Source: B46-G9 sp964581175 (GTDB lineage Bacteria > Desulfobacterota > DSM-4660 > Desulfatiglandales > Desulfatiglandaceae). From it: 64,000 nucleotides of DNA. Positions 33,593 to 43,012 of the stretch are shown in pieces (within the stretch, counting starts at the first letter, position 1; every line of letters starts with the position of its first letter). Location: NCBI GenBank assembly GCA_964581175.1, contig CAZONI010000002.1, forward strand, positions 54,392-118,391, written 5' to 3'. The translations under genes and the position numbers were made by a program. Under the pieces are notes generated by a model, which did not search any database, was not told the origin of the DNA, and saw nothing but the letters and a program-made list of their open reading frames with translations.

Positions 33593-34749
33593 CCCTTCAG
33601 CGCCTCAGCACTGTCGACGGTTCTGATGACGTTGACCGTGTCCCCGTCTCCCACGCTTCGATGTCCGACTACCACGACTCGTTCTCCAAGTGAGAGTCCC
33701 TTGGTGACTTCCACCTGCCATGATTCCTGCAATCCTGTTTCAACGCGCCTGAGGTGCACCATATTATCGTTATCCACCACATACACGTAGCTGGTATCTT
33801 TATTGGTGATGATTGCGTACAAGGGTATGGCGACTCCATCGGTGACCTCATGCTTGACGATTTTCACCCGGGCAAACATGTCCGGCAGGATGTCATGGCC
33901 GGGATTTTCGACAGCAAGTTTCAGGCTGTACAGTCGCGCTTCGGAATCGGTGGTTTTGGATAAGTAGACCTTCGTCCCTTTGACCGTCCTGCCGCCCAGG
34001 GCATCAAATATAATATCGAACGAAGAGAGCTTCCTGACGGCTTCCACGTCGGATTCAGGAATGCCCACATTGACTTTTACCCGGTCCATCTGAATCAGTT
34101 CGGCCATCATATCCCCGGCATTAACATACTGGTCTTTTTCAAAATAGACGTGGTTCAGTATTCCGGTAAACGGCGCGTGGATTCTACATCGTCCCAGGGA
34201 AAGTGCGGCATTGTCCATGGACGCCTTGGCGTTTTCCATGTTTGCACGCGCCGTATCCAGCTGGGATTTGGTCGACAACTGAGCCTTGTGGAGCTCGGTG
34301 TACCGTTCGAAAGAGGCCAGGGCGGTCTCATAAAGTGCCTTTGCAGAATTGTAGGCGTTCACATAATCCCGCTCGTCAATGACGGCAATGAGGTCCCCCT
34401 TTCGAACCGAAGCGCCCTCCTGGACCTTTTTTTGAATCACTCTCCCCCTGACTTCTGCCATGATTTTGAGTTTGATCCAGGGTTCCACCACAGCAGGCAG
34501 GTTAATCCGGTCCTGAATTGTCGTTGGTTTCAGTTTCAACGCGACCACATTGACCGCTTCTTGAACCGAAGCAGCATCTCTGTTGTTCGCGGCGGCAAGC
34601 CTGGTTTTCTTCTCCGAGCATGTGACACCGCGAAATGCAAGCAGCGCCGCCATCAGCACCACCGCCAGGTAAGGCAACAGGCCCCAGATGCGCGCAAGCA
34701 TTCCGTTTTTCAGATCCGGAGTCTCAGAACTGTTCATATCCTTGTTCAT
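33589..34749 (-). CDS. RND periplasmic adaptor (membrane fusion) protein
   Basis: A 386-residue protein with one N-terminal membrane anchor (LLPYLAVVLMAALLAFRGV), then the split lipoyl domain (INLPAVVEPWIKLKIMAEVR, then VQEGASVRKGDLIAVID and IHAPFTGIL), an alpha-helical hairpin and beta-barrel. It joins the pump to the outer-membrane channel. It has no lipobox, so anchoring is by the helix. It overlaps the pump gene by 4 bp and follows the TolC-type gene by 81 bp. Confidence 0.92.
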   Translation of the reverse strand: MNKDMNSSETPDLKNGMLARIWGLLPYLAVVLMAALLAFRGVTCSEKKTRLAAANNRDAASVQEAVNVVALKLKPTTIQDRINLPAVVEPWIKLKIMAEVRGRVIQKKVQEGASVRKGDLIAVIDERDYVNAYNSAKALYETALASFERYTELHKAQLSTKSQLDTARANMENAKASMDNAALSLGRCRIHAPFTGILNHVYFEKDQYVNAGDMMAELIQMDRVKVNVGIPESDVEAVRKLSSFDIIFDALGGRTVKGTKVYLSKTTDSEARLYSLKLAVENPGHDILPDMFARVKIVKHEVTDGVAIPLYAIITNKDTSYVYVVDNDNMVHLRRVETGLQESWQVEVTKGLSLGERVVVVGHRSVGDGDTVNVIRTVDSAEALKG

Positions 34750-34830
34750 TTTTGCACCATCGCTCTGAAAATTTGACCCTGGAGCGCCCGGTATCTCCCG
34801 AGCGGGGACCTGACGCCCGGCACCCGCTTT

Positions 34831-36180
34831 CTACAATTCCCCTTCTTTTTCCAATGAGGATAAGAACAAACCCTGGGAGCGGTTCAGTTTCAGAATTGCC
34901 AATTGGTACGTATAATGCGCCTCGGAGAGCTGTCGCTCCGCCGTCACAAGCAGCGTGTTTGCATCCATGACGTCCACGCTGTTCGCCAATCCGTACTGAA
35001 ACTGTGTTAGAACCGCATCGTAATCGGAACGGGCAAACCTGACCTGATCTGCCAGCGCATTAATCATGCTTCTTGCCGAAATAACGGAAAGGTAAGAGCT
35101 CTCCACTTCCAATTCAATCTTTTTCTTGACGGATCGATAACTCAAATCCGCCTGGCGTTTCTTTGAGACGGCTTCATGCACCTGGGCCTTTTTCAAACCG
35201 CCGTCATACAGCGGCAGGGTTACGGTAAGACCTACTGACAGGTTTTCCTCGTTCAGAATAAAGGCGTCGCTTGGATTCGGTTTGGTTTTGGAATAGCTGC
35301 CGTCCAGGGAAACGGTCGGCCAATATTCGCTCCGGTAGTACCTGACTTGATCCTCGGCAATGTCTTGCTGTTTCTTCAGTGCCTTCAATTCAGCACGGTG
35401 ATTGTAGGCAACTTCCTTCAATTCCGAAATGTTCCGACCTTTCGTGGGATCGGGGTTCGGTTCCATATCGGAAATCTCATAGTCGCCTTTGAGGCCTCCG
35501 AGTTGTGAGAGGACGGCTTTGGCATATTTGAGTTGGTTTTTGGCGGATATCAGCTCCGCCTTTGCCCTGGAGAGCTCCGCTTCAGCCCTGAACATATCCG
35601 TTTTGGCGACTTCTTCCAGCTTCAGTTTCACCGCCACTGCATCCCGGTATGTCGATAGCCTGTTGAGATTGGCCTCCGCTATTTCAAGGGCCTTGGTGGA
35701 TTTCAGCACATCGACATACGCAGCGGCAACACCGAGAAGAAACTCTTCCTTGACGGCGGAAAGATCGTAGCTGCTTTTTTCAATGGTCTCTCCGGTAATT
35801 CTCAGGGCAATCAGTTCTTTTCCGTTCAAAGTGAACTTCTGGCTTAACTGAAGCCCCCAGGCTGTTGCACTGTCAGGCGCGGTAATGAGATCAATTGAAG
35901 TGTCATTGAGTCCGTACCGGGTGTGGCTGCCAAAAGCGGAAAGCACCGGCACCAGGACGGAAAACGCCTTCTTGCGAGTCTGACGCGCCAGGTGCAATTC
36001 CTCCTCGGAAATCCCGACCTCTTCTGATCGGCTGAGTGCCAGCCGATACAGCTCATCCAACGAGTATACGCTCTTTTCGGCTGGCTTATTTTGCATCTCC
36101 GCCGACACGCCTGCGTATATCAACACAGTCCACACTGAAAAGAGGACAGAGAATAGCAAAATCTTTTTGGGCACAATCAC
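34831..36180 (-). CDS. TolC-family outer-membrane efflux channel
   Basis: A 449-residue protein with a signal peptide (MIVPKKILLFSVLFSVWTVLIYAGVSA) and the twofold repeated coiled-coil pattern of TolC-like proteins: SLDELYRLALSRSEEVG at the start of the first repeat, VAVKLKLEEVAKTDMFRAEA in the first coil, YDGGLKKAQVHEA and FQYGLANSVDVMDANTLL in the second half. It forms the outer-membrane exit duct for the RND pump. It is the first gene of the three-gene efflux operon. Confidence 0.92.
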   Translation of the reverse strand: MIVPKKILLFSVLFSVWTVLIYAGVSAEMQNKPAEKSVYSLDELYRLALSRSEEVGISEEELHLARQTRKKAFSVLVPVLSAFGSHTRYGLNDTSIDLITAPDSATAWGLQLSQKFTLNGKELIALRITGETIEKSSYDLSAVKEEFLLGVAAAYVDVLKSTKALEIAEANLNRLSTYRDAVAVKLKLEEVAKTDMFRAEAELSRAKAELISAKNQLKYAKAVLSQLGGLKGDYEISDMEPNPDPTKGRNISELKEVAYNHRAELKALKKQQDIAEDQVRYYRSEYWPTVSLDGSYSKTKPNPSDAFILNEENLSVGLTVTLPLYDGGLKKAQVHEAVSKKRQADLSYRSVKKKIELEVESSYLSVISARSMINALADQVRFARSDYDAVLTQFQYGLANSVDVMDANTLLVTAERQLSEAHYTYQLAILKLNRSQGLFLSSLEKEGEL

Positions 36181-36997
36181 CTCCCTGTTCCTTGAACAAT
36201 CGGCTCACTGACTTTGCAATTTTCTCAAAAGATCATATGCAATTTGCTATCCGGAAATCAGAGAAAAATGAGTTTTCACAGTCCTTAATGACATATTTTC
36301 GGCGAGGATAGCATAAGATACGCGCTTTTTCAAAGCCGAAGCTTAGGGTGTTTCCTTTAAATGCGCTTCGTCTTGTTCTTCCCACACTACGAGCAAAAAG
36401 TCGGTTCCCCCTTCACAGTCATTTTCAGATTTTCCTTCAACCAATGTCTCCAGGAGAAGCGGATAAATCAGAAGAGGATGCCGGACCCTTTGGAGAAACT
36501 GACATGTCAGTCTAATAACTCAAAACAGGTTTCCTGTGAAGGGAGTTATGCCTTGCAAGGCCACTGTGGCCGCCTGCGTGCCGCCCGATAGGAACTTTAC
36601 GGGCCTCATCACTATGATTCCGCGCGGCGTAATTCAGCACAAGCGCGACGTGACCTTAGAAACTATATCTCTTCACCTCACTCACGACAGGGGCCGGCAC
36701 TGAAAGTCAAAACTTCCGGGAAGGCGGGTTGAAATGGGTGCTCAACTCGATCTTGGGCTTGAAATAGACGTGGAGTTTGAATTGATTCAGGTCACTGTCA
36801 GACCTCCGTCAGAATTTTCAGTGAGACTCTGTGGACAAAATCCTTGATCTTTTGTTGGTATGCAAGCATGTGCGGTGACGATGCGTGTGCTTGCAGGTCC
36901 TCCAAACCACGCCATTTCTCGATTATTGTGACAACACTGCTATTCAACTCTTGGCGGGGAAGACCCGAATGTCCACAGATTTATCTCTCCCCTCGTA
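36181..36997. other. Gene-poor stretch with monooxygenase remnant
   Basis: About 600 bp (36181-36797) hold the TolC operon promoter region and no convincing gene; a short palindrome GGCCACTGTGGCC lies near 36560. The rest (36798-36968) is the decayed copy of the monooxygenase gene described separately. Confidence 0.5.
36798..36968 (-). pseudogene. Remnant of an antibiotic-biosynthesis-monooxygenase gene (paralogue of 40699-41004)
   Basis: On the minus strand the frame reads SGLPRQELNSSVVTIIEKWR, then GLEDLQAHASSPHML, and ends KILTEV. It matches the last 56 residues of the intact gene at 40699-41004 nearly base for base in the middle. There is no start: the frame meets a stop at 36981-36983, and the first 45 codons are missing, replaced by the end of the peptidase gene. 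It is therefore a truncated duplicate. Confidence 0.82.
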
Positions 36998-36998
36998 T

Positions 36999-37940
36999 TC
37001 ACATCTTAAAGGCGCCGGTGTCGATCCACTCATTCTTCAGCAGCATCCACCAATCCACAGCCAAGCCTTTCAAAATATAGTCATAAGGTAACCATCCATA
37101 GCCTCTGCTTCCCCACTCCGTCCCCCACGAGTTTCTGATAAGCAAAGCGCCCTTTGTTTCTACAGCATTTGGATCGGTATTTCTAATCAGCAGGTCGTCA
37201 TTGTGACCAACCGCAACAATGGCATGGCCGCCGACTATCTTCTCCCCTGGGGTCGGGTATGGTATCTTTCCAGTTGCTGCCGCCTGCGTGTACGAGCTGT
37301 AGACTGTGAACCCGAACATCGAGGGAAGACCTGCTGCAAGATTTGTCTTGATCGTGTTCAGCAAAGTCTCTTTGGGAGTCCCCGACGGATCAAGCCGGTA
37401 GTAACTAATCGCCTGATAGTTCTGGGCAAAGGCATAGCAGAAGGCCGGTGGTTCTTTTTCAAAGTCCGCAACTACATACGGCCAATACTCTTCCGGCGGA
37501 ACTCCGAACAGCGCCAAAGCCCCCATTGTTGAACGAAGAGATGCCCCGGTGTCTCCTGTCCAGTGCAGCATGTCTCGCGTAGTCTTGTAGAGGAACAGTC
37601 TGGATGCATCAATATATTTTCCAAACGCCCTCCTTTCATAATACTCTACTATCCCAACGCCGGCGTTTGCCGTGCACGAGCCAAGCGAACCCTGGTTCTC
37701 TATCGGTGAGCACCACGCCCGTAAATCTGCAGAAGCAGGCAGGCTTGCTTTTGCAGACTTTGCCGCCCCAGCTTTCACCTTTTTTGCCACACCCGCTTTT
37801 TGAAGCATGGTCTTTACGGAATCCTTCTGTCCCAATGCTTTAAGCCTGGATGAGACTTCATCCTGCTCCGCAGTGTAGTCCCTGAAATCGGGATAGTCCG
37901 GCAACCACCCCATTCCCGGCTTCTCAACCTTTGATCCCAT
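36999..37940 (-). CDS. Papain-like (C1A) cysteine peptidase
   Basis: A 313-residue protein. The catalytic Cys lies in IENQGSLGSCTANA (with the oxyanion Gln), the His in GGHAIVAVGHND and the Asn in IRNSWGTEWGSRGYGWLPYDY; all are intact. An N-terminal region rich in Lys/Ala (AKKVKAGAAKSAKASLPAS) precedes the domain and may be a propeptide or linker. No signal peptide is visible, so the site of action is unclear. GGAGG precedes ATG 37940. It sits alone between a monooxygenase remnant and unrelated genes, consistent with insertion into an older gene pair. Confidence 0.88.
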   Translation of the reverse strand: MGSKVEKPGMGWLPDYPDFRDYTAEQDEVSSRLKALGQKDSVKTMLQKAGVAKKVKAGAAKSAKASLPASADLRAWCSPIENQGSLGSCTANAGVGIVEYYERRAFGKYIDASRLFLYKTTRDMLHWTGDTGASLRSTMGALALFGVPPEEYWPYVVADFEKEPPAFCYAFAQNYQAISYYRLDPSGTPKETLLNTIKTNLAAGLPSMFGFTVYSSYTQAAATGKIPYPTPGEKIVGGHAIVAVGHNDDLLIRNTDPNAVETKGALLIRNSWGTEWGSRGYGWLPYDYILKGLAVDWWMLLKNEWIDTGAFKM

Positions 37941-38347
37941 GGTATTTTACCTCCATTTTTTGGTTTTGCGGGTTGCTTTTCGTTAGAACAAGGCCTTCAC
38001 ACCGCGGATATTCCCAACCACATTGAGGTCATGCAGCTGTGGTCTCCTTAAGAGAAAACAGCGCAGCATATCAGGATGCAACCTGAGGAATTTCACCATC
38101 TTTTAACCCGAGAATCAGGATTCACCCCTTGCCCACGTATTTGGACCGTGCCGCTTCGGTTTTGGCACGCGCACTCAGAGCAACTCGACACGAAGCGAGG
38201 CAGATAAGCAGACCAACGTAGTGACATGACGGCTTATTAGAAGCGGCAGTGAAAAAGCAAGCCCTCATTCTTCTTTGGTTAAAAATGCCATTTTCATGCC
38301 AAAGACAATGTTCTGAGACCGAAGCAGGATAGGTTTTGTGACCTTGA
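37941..38347. other. Intergenic, nothing recognised
   Basis: This 407 bp upstream of the peptidase gene and downstream of an acetyltransferase gene shows no gene, repeat match or clear hairpin; it presumably contains the peptidase promoter. Confidence 0.4.
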
Positions 38348-38881
38348 TTAGAGATTCATTTCCATGAAGACCGCAATTGAGTAGTATTTATCGAGGTTTC
38401 CAGCATCCTGATATAATTCCATACTGTTGTCCACGTATGGGTCTATTTGATGGAACCGAACGGATCGATAAAGGGAATGGGCTGCTCCAAGGAATCCCAA
38501 GCTCCCAAGTTTCAGCCGCCTGTATCCCATCGACCGGGCGTCTTCTATCAAACGGTTCACGATTGCCCGCCCGACGCCTCTCCCTCGGAAACGCGGCGGA
38601 ACATACATGCGTTGAACTTCTCCCACGCCCTCTCCAAGTTTCTTTAAACAGCCCACCCCGGCGATCTCTCCTCCATATCGAGCAAGGTAAAAACGCCCAA
38701 CCGGGGGATAAAACTTGTCCGGCTCTGATAAATTGGATGCCAGCATGGCTTCGACGTCGAATTCGATACCGTAATCGCGCTGTATACGTTCGTTCAACCA
38801 TTCCAGGTACTCGCGAATAAGCGCATCCGCCCGCTGTTTGTCCTCTTCGCTCTCAACCTGGTGAAATTGTACCTCTGCCAT
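38348..38881 (-). CDS. GNAT-family N-acetyltransferase
   Basis: A 177-residue GNAT protein. The acetyl-CoA pyrophosphate loop is RFRGRGVGRAIVNRLIEDAR, preceded by the beta strand GEVQRMYVPP. ATG 38881 is used because AAAGGAG lies 5 nt upstream; GTG 38887 is an alternative. The target (small molecule or protein) is unknown. A second, unrelated GNAT gene and its remnant are close by (41054 and 38921). Confidence 0.88.
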   Translation of the reverse strand: MAEVQFHQVESEEDKQRADALIREYLEWLNERIQRDYGIEFDVEAMLASNLSEPDKFYPPVGRFYLARYGGEIAGVGCLKKLGEGVGEVQRMYVPPRFRGRGVGRAIVNRLIEDARSMGYRRLKLGSLGFLGAAHSLYRSVRFHQIDPYVDNSMELYQDAGNLDKYYSIAVFMEMNL

Positions 38882-39483
38882 ACACACTCCTTTACCGATA
38901 GAGTCGGCAGTTCCCTTCTTTCATTCATCAAGGTCTACGACAAAACTGAACCCATGTTTCTTGAACCCAATGTACTCATGGAAGTCATGTGCGGATTCTC
39001 TGGCCACATTATTCGAAAGGGCAAGTTTGTAAGATTTGGCTCTTCGACCCAGAGCAAGAGCATGGTTCATCCGCATGTAAACCTTGGTGACGTCGTGAGA
39101 CGTGATCATGAATATTAGTTGAAGCCAGGTCGAAAATCCAGGACTTTTGGACTTGTCAAAAAGTAAAGAGTTGAATACATTTCATTTCACATAATGGCAT
39201 TGGACTAATCGCTGATCATTAAGTAGTCTGAATGTGAATTAAAGCAAAATCTGGGTGTACCCGAGGAAATGGCCAAGCCTGCATTGAGTTTGACCTGTTT
39301 GATAGACGGTGGATTTGAATCGAACTTTCCGGCCGGTAGATGGGTCTGGAAGGCGACCATTTTCACTTTTTAACCGGCAGGTTATTGGTTTGTTAGACGG
39401 CTCGGATTGGATTAGACGCCGGAGGAAAAAGGGTAGCAGTGGGGCATCCTGCTTTAACACAACACAATTTGTAGGAGGAACAC
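38882..39483. other. Gene-poor stretch with acetyltransferase remnant
   Basis: This 602 bp region holds the remnant at 38921-39109. The remaining 39110-39483 contains no recognised gene and ends with the GTAGGAGGAA ribosome site of the M24-fold gene. Confidence 0.5.
38921..39109 (-). pseudogene. C-terminal remnant of a GNAT acetyltransferase (paralogue of 41054-41500)
   Basis: The frame reads RMNHALALGRRAKSYKLALS, then NNVARESAHDFHEYIGFKKH and GFSFVVDL, matching the last 47 residues of the intact acetyltransferase at 41054-41500. The first 100 codons are missing, including the acetyl-CoA loop, so it cannot be functional. Together with 36798-36968 it is half of a duplicated acetyltransferase-monooxygenase pair now separated by two other genes. 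Confidence 0.82.
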
Positions 39484-40653
39484 ATGGCAAATACTGTAGC
39501 ATCGGTCACCGCGCCACCTTCAAAAGACGAGCTTGACCTGAGAATGGACAAAGTCAGGTCGCTGATGGCCAGAGAGGGGCTGGATATCTATGTAGCGGCT
39601 CACACCGAAAATGTCTATTACCTCACCAACTTTGCCTACTTTCCTTTTGAAAGGCCTTTTTTTCTCGTGGTTCCTGCCGGAAATAAACCAGTTTTGATCG
39701 TCCCTCTACTGGAGGTCAGTCATGCCGAGCAGCGAATCCTGATCGACGTCGATTACCATACGTACTACGAGTACCCGGCTCCTCCAGGAAAAACCTTCGT
39801 CGACACATTGAATCGAGTGATCGGCGGCGATAAAAAGGTCGGAATCGAGTCCTCGCTGAGCTTGGCGTTGAAGGCAGTCATGCCTGGCAAGACCATCGTC
39901 TCCGACCTGCTCGATGAAGCCAGGCTGGTCAAAACCGACTACGAAATCGGGCGAATTGCCTATGCCGCCACTGTTGTTGACAACGGGATGAAAAAGGCGC
40001 TGGAACTCTCCAGGCCCGGTGCTCGGGTTGCCACCATTTACAGCGAAGGTTCCAAGGAAATGATGGTCAAGGTTGTTTTGGGAATTCCGGATGTTAATTT
40101 GTTGGTGACAAAATTCATCGCTGCCGTCTGGCCCAAGGACTTGTCCGCACAACCTCATTCGGTTCCCGGATTGTTCGACTCTCTGGAGACAGGGGGACCG
40201 AACCTGGCCATCATTACTGCCCAGGCCAATGGTTACTCGGCAGAGGTAGAAAGGACGTTTTTTATCGGAGGCATGCCCGCTGAGGCCGGGGAGCTGTTCG
40301 CGCTCACTATGGAAGCCCGACAGAAAGCCTACGAACTGGTCAAGCCCGGCGTCAGGGCTGAGGATGTCGACCGCCAGGTTCTAAGAATAATCCAGGACGC
40401 CGGTTACGGGGACAACATCCTGCATCGCACCGGCCATGGATTCGGTATTACCGGTCATGAACCGCCGTGGGTGGCTCTCGGCAGCGATCATGTCCTGGAA
40501 AAGAACATGGTCATCAGTATTGAACCGGGAGTCTATGTTGCGGGGGTCGGTGGATTTCGACACTCCGATACCGTCCTGGTGACCGAAGACGGCTGTGTTT
40601 CTTTGACGCAGTTTCCTGACTCGCTCGAGGACCTGGTCCTTCCGGCCGAATAG
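39484..40653 (+). CDS. M24 'pita-bread' fold protein (Xaa-Pro peptidase/creatinase family) lacking metal ligands
   Basis: A 389-residue protein with an N-terminal creatinase-type domain and the C-terminal M24 fold (HRTGHGFGITGHEPPWV, MVISIEPGVYV). M24 peptidases need two Asp, one His and two Glu for the dimetal site. Here the first segment reads TAQANGYSAEVERTF, where peptidases have D-x-G...GY-x-SD-x-TRT, so both Asp are lost. The final segment reads FRHSDTVLV, where the Glu of R-x-E-D is Ser. His and one Glu remain. It is likely a metal-free hydrolase or lyase like creatinase rather than a peptidase. A strong ribosome site (GTAGGAGGAA) precedes ATG 39484. No operon partner is evident. Confidence 0.83.
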   Translation: MANTVASVTAPPSKDELDLRMDKVRSLMAREGLDIYVAAHTENVYYLTNFAYFPFERPFFLVVPAGNKPVLIVPLLEVSHAEQRILIDVDYHTYYEYPAPPGKTFVDTLNRVIGGDKKVGIESSLSLALKAVMPGKTIVSDLLDEARLVKTDYEIGRIAYAATVVDNGMKKALELSRPGARVATIYSEGSKEMMVKVVLGIPDVNLLVTKFIAAVWPKDLSAQPHSVPGLFDSLETGGPNLAIITAQANGYSAEVERTFFIGGMPAEAGELFALTMEARQKAYELVKPGVRAEDVDRQVLRIIQDAGYGDNILHRTGHGFGITGHEPPWVALGSDHVLEKNMVISIEPGVYVAGVGGFRHSDTVLVTEDGCVSLTQFPDSLEDLVLPAE

Positions 40654-40698
40654 CCGCCGCACCGACCCCGACGTCCCCTCTTGTCGAGGGGTAGCGGG

Positions 40699-41004
40699 TT
40701 ATGCCTCCGTCAGAATCTTTAATGTCACTTTGTCGACAAGGTCCTTGACCTTTTTTTGGTATGCAAGCATGTGCGGTGACGATGCGTGTGCTTGCAGGTC
40801 CTCCAAGCTGCGCCATTTCTCGATTATTGTGACGACGTTACTATTCAGCTCTTGGCGGGGGAGGCCCGTAGGCAGGTCAATATTCGGCACATACTCTACA
40901 CATCCCTTCTCTTCAAGAACATCCGGAACATTGGATTTGAAAATTTCAATAAATTTCGACAGTTGACCTTCCTTTACGTGAATCGATGCAATTACTCTTA
41001 CCAT
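40699..41004 (-). CDS. Antibiotic biosynthesis monooxygenase (ABM/YgiN-like) family protein
   Basis: A 101-residue dimeric ferredoxin-like-fold protein. VRVIASIHVKEGQLSKFIEI at the start, EKGCVEY and the VVTIIEKWRSLEDLQAHASS segment are characteristic of the ABM/quinol-monooxygenase family. Members oxidise quinols or serve as small-molecule monooxygenases or stress proteins. It lies 49 bp downstream of an acetyltransferase gene on the same strand and probably shares its transcript. A truncated copy lies at 36798-36968. Confidence 0.88.
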   Translation of the reverse strand: MVRVIASIHVKEGQLSKFIEIFKSNVPDVLEEKGCVEYVPNIDLPTGLPRQELNSNVVTIIEKWRSLEDLQAHASSPHMLAYQKKVKDLVDKVTLKILTEA

Positions 41005-41053
41005 TTCACTATCTCCTTTTCTGCATTATTGCCGTGGACCCGAATACTTACTC

Positions 41054-41500
41054 TCAAAGGTTTGCCACAAAACTGAACCCGTGTTTTTTGAACCCAAGAT
41101 GTTCATAGAAGTCGTGCGCGGATTCTCTGATCAAATTGCTCGAAAGAGCGAGTTTATAACAATTTGCTCCTCGACACAGACCAAGCGCGTGGTTCATCAT
41201 CGCTTTTCCCACGCCTTGCCGGCGGTATTCCGCTGAAACAATGACGGCTTCCACAAGGGCTGAGCGCGCGCCTTTGTGAATCATATTGTCTAGGATAACA
41301 AGTGAATAAGTCCCCACAATGTGGTCATCTGAACAGGCGACAAAAAGTCTATAGCTGGGGTAGCTTCGCATGCACGTGAAAATCGCCTCCGCGCTTTCAA
41401 AATCAAGCACTTCGCCGTTATCGACATCAGGCTGACCGTAGAGAGCGAGAACGGCAGGCAGATCCTCAACGACTGCCTCTCGAATGTTGATGCCGGTCAT
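41054..41500 (-). CDS. GNAT-family N-acetyltransferase
   Basis: A 148-residue GNAT protein with the N-terminal INIREAVVEDLPAVLALYGQ, the acetyl-CoA loop EYRRQGVGKAMMNHAL and the C-terminal HDFYEHLGFKKHG (motif B). It resembles stress- or drug-related acetyltransferases; the substrate is unknown. It is followed by the monooxygenase gene after 49 bp and preceded by the flavin oxidoreductase gene after 10 bp, so all three may form an operon. Its last 47 codons occur as a remnant at 38921-39109. Confidence 0.88.
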   Translation of the reverse strand: MTGINIREAVVEDLPAVLALYGQPDVDNGEVLDFESAEAIFTCMRSYPSYRLFVACSDDHIVGTYSLVILDNMIHKGARSALVEAVIVSAEYRRQGVGKAMMNHALGLCRGANCYKLALSSNLIRESAHDFYEHLGFKKHGFSFVANL

Positions 41501-41510
41501 TCAAACCCTC

Positions 41511-42617
41511 TCATTCCTTCTTTTCTCTTTCTTCCGTCAGGCAGTATACGCCCCGGCCTTTTCCCGGCGGTATAAAACACTGGTTGTCCGATACACATGC
41601 TGCCCTTCTCAGATCGCCGGCCTTCCAGCGGTTGATTAGAGCAGGTTCCCGGATGAACGGACGGCTCATGGAGATGTAATCTGCAACGCCCTGATTGACG
41701 AGGCGTTCGGCCACTGCAAAAGAACGGTTTCCGCCCACGAGAATCAGAGGGGTGTTTACACTCTCTTTGAAAGCCCTGGCCTCATTTTGAAAGTAGGCCT
41801 CTTTTTCTTCGGATTTGATTCCCATGCGGCTCGGCTGCAGTTTGCCTCCGACCAGTACGCCGCCACTGAGCTCGATTGCATCAATTCCTTCCGAGACCAG
41901 CATGTTTCCAACCTTGAGGGAATCCTCCAGTTCCAGTCCGTTTTCGATAAAATCCCGGCAGTTCATTTTTACCATAACCGGATAGTCTCTGCCTACTGTT
42001 TGCCGGATTTCTCTAAGCACCTCCAGAAGAGCTCTGGCTCGATGCTTGATCTCACCGCCGAATTCATCAGCTCTGCGGTTGAATGCCGGAGAAAGAAACT
42101 GGCTGAGGAGATAGCCGTGAGCGGCATGGATCTCGACGCCGTCAAACCCGGCCTTTTGTGCCCTTTTTGCGGCAGCACCATATGATTTGATCACGTTTCG
42201 AATGTCCTCGACGGTCATTTCCCGACGCGGGGATTTTGCAAATCCTTCCACGTTTGACGGCGCCAGCGGCATCTGGCCGGTCAATTTGGCAAATGCAAAA
42301 AATCCTGCATGGGCGAGCTGCATGACGATTTTGCCCCCGTTTTTGTGGACGGCTTTTACCATGGCCTCAAGGCCCGATACCAGAGTGTCAGTGTAGGCCC
42401 CCAGTTGCCACGGCCCGGCCTGACCTTCCCGGCTGACATATGCATGACTGGTGATGATCAGTCCCACTCCTCCCCTGGCGAGGTTGGTCAGCAGATCGAT
42501 AAGCCTGGGTGTACATGCACCGTCCTCTGTGGCCATGCCTTCCCACGTTGCAGACCGAACGAATCGGTTCGCCAGTTTCATGCCGTTAATGGATGTTTGT
42601 TCGAATAACGTGTTCAT
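41511..42617 (-). CDS. NADH:flavin oxidoreductase (Old Yellow Enzyme family)
   Basis: A 368-residue FMN-dependent TIM barrel. GMKLANRFVRSATWEG at the start, the substrate-binding His pair region IHAAHGYLLSQFLSPAFNRR, and YISMSRPFIREP near the C-terminus identify the family, and VLREIRQTVG-type helix residues are normal. It lacks the Fe-S and NAD domains of 2,4-dienoyl-CoA reductases. The C-terminus has a Cys-containing tail (CVSDNQCF). ATG 42617 with GGAG 9 nt upstream is preferred to 42632. It likely reduces activated C=C bonds. It is followed on the same strand by an acetyltransferase and a monooxygenase. Confidence 0.9.
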   Translation of the reverse strand: MNTLFEQTSINGMKLANRFVRSATWEGMATEDGACTPRLIDLLTNLARGGVGLIITSHAYVSREGQAGPWQLGAYTDTLVSGLEAMVKAVHKNGGKIVMQLAHAGFFAFAKLTGQMPLAPSNVEGFAKSPRREMTVEDIRNVIKSYGAAAKRAQKAGFDGVEIHAAHGYLLSQFLSPAFNRRADEFGGEIKHRARALLEVLREIRQTVGRDYPVMVKMNCRDFIENGLELEDSLKVGNMLVSEGIDAIELSGGVLVGGKLQPSRMGIKSEEKEAYFQNEARAFKESVNTPLILVGGNRSFAVAERLVNQGVADYISMSRPFIREPALINRWKAGDLRRAACVSDNQCFIPPGKGRGVYCLTEEREKKE

Positions 42618-43012
42618 GGTATCATGCTCCATTATAATAAAAGATTAACGCAAAGTCCGCTCCAATAGCCCAGACTTTTATTCTGGATTCAGAAGTCTGA
42701 CTCCTGGAGTCTTCGCCGGAATATCGCGACGCAGCCTTTGCTCTGGCCTGGAGTGCAGGCCCAGGTTTTCCATCGAGCGGTAAAGTAGTACTATGCTCTC
42801 ATGAGAAAAGAAACTGAATACTGTACAGCCCGGAGAAATTTAGCCGTCGGTATCATACCAATGACATGGGCTTCTTTGTAAACATATTTTGTTCTTGATC
42901 GGCGTCGGTCGGCGGATATGTGAGAGGAGGCCTGCAAATGAGTCGCGAGTGTCCTCATTTATCACTGGCAAGAAAATTGTAGTCAAGTTCCCTGGATAGG
43001 GGGTAAAAAGCA
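42618..43012. other. Intergenic, hairpin only
   Basis: This 395 bp separates divergent genes. CAGACTT (42671-42677) pairs with AAGTCTG (42693-42699), and other short palindromes follow. The region probably contains promoters for both sides. No gene or repeat was recognised. Confidence 0.4.
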
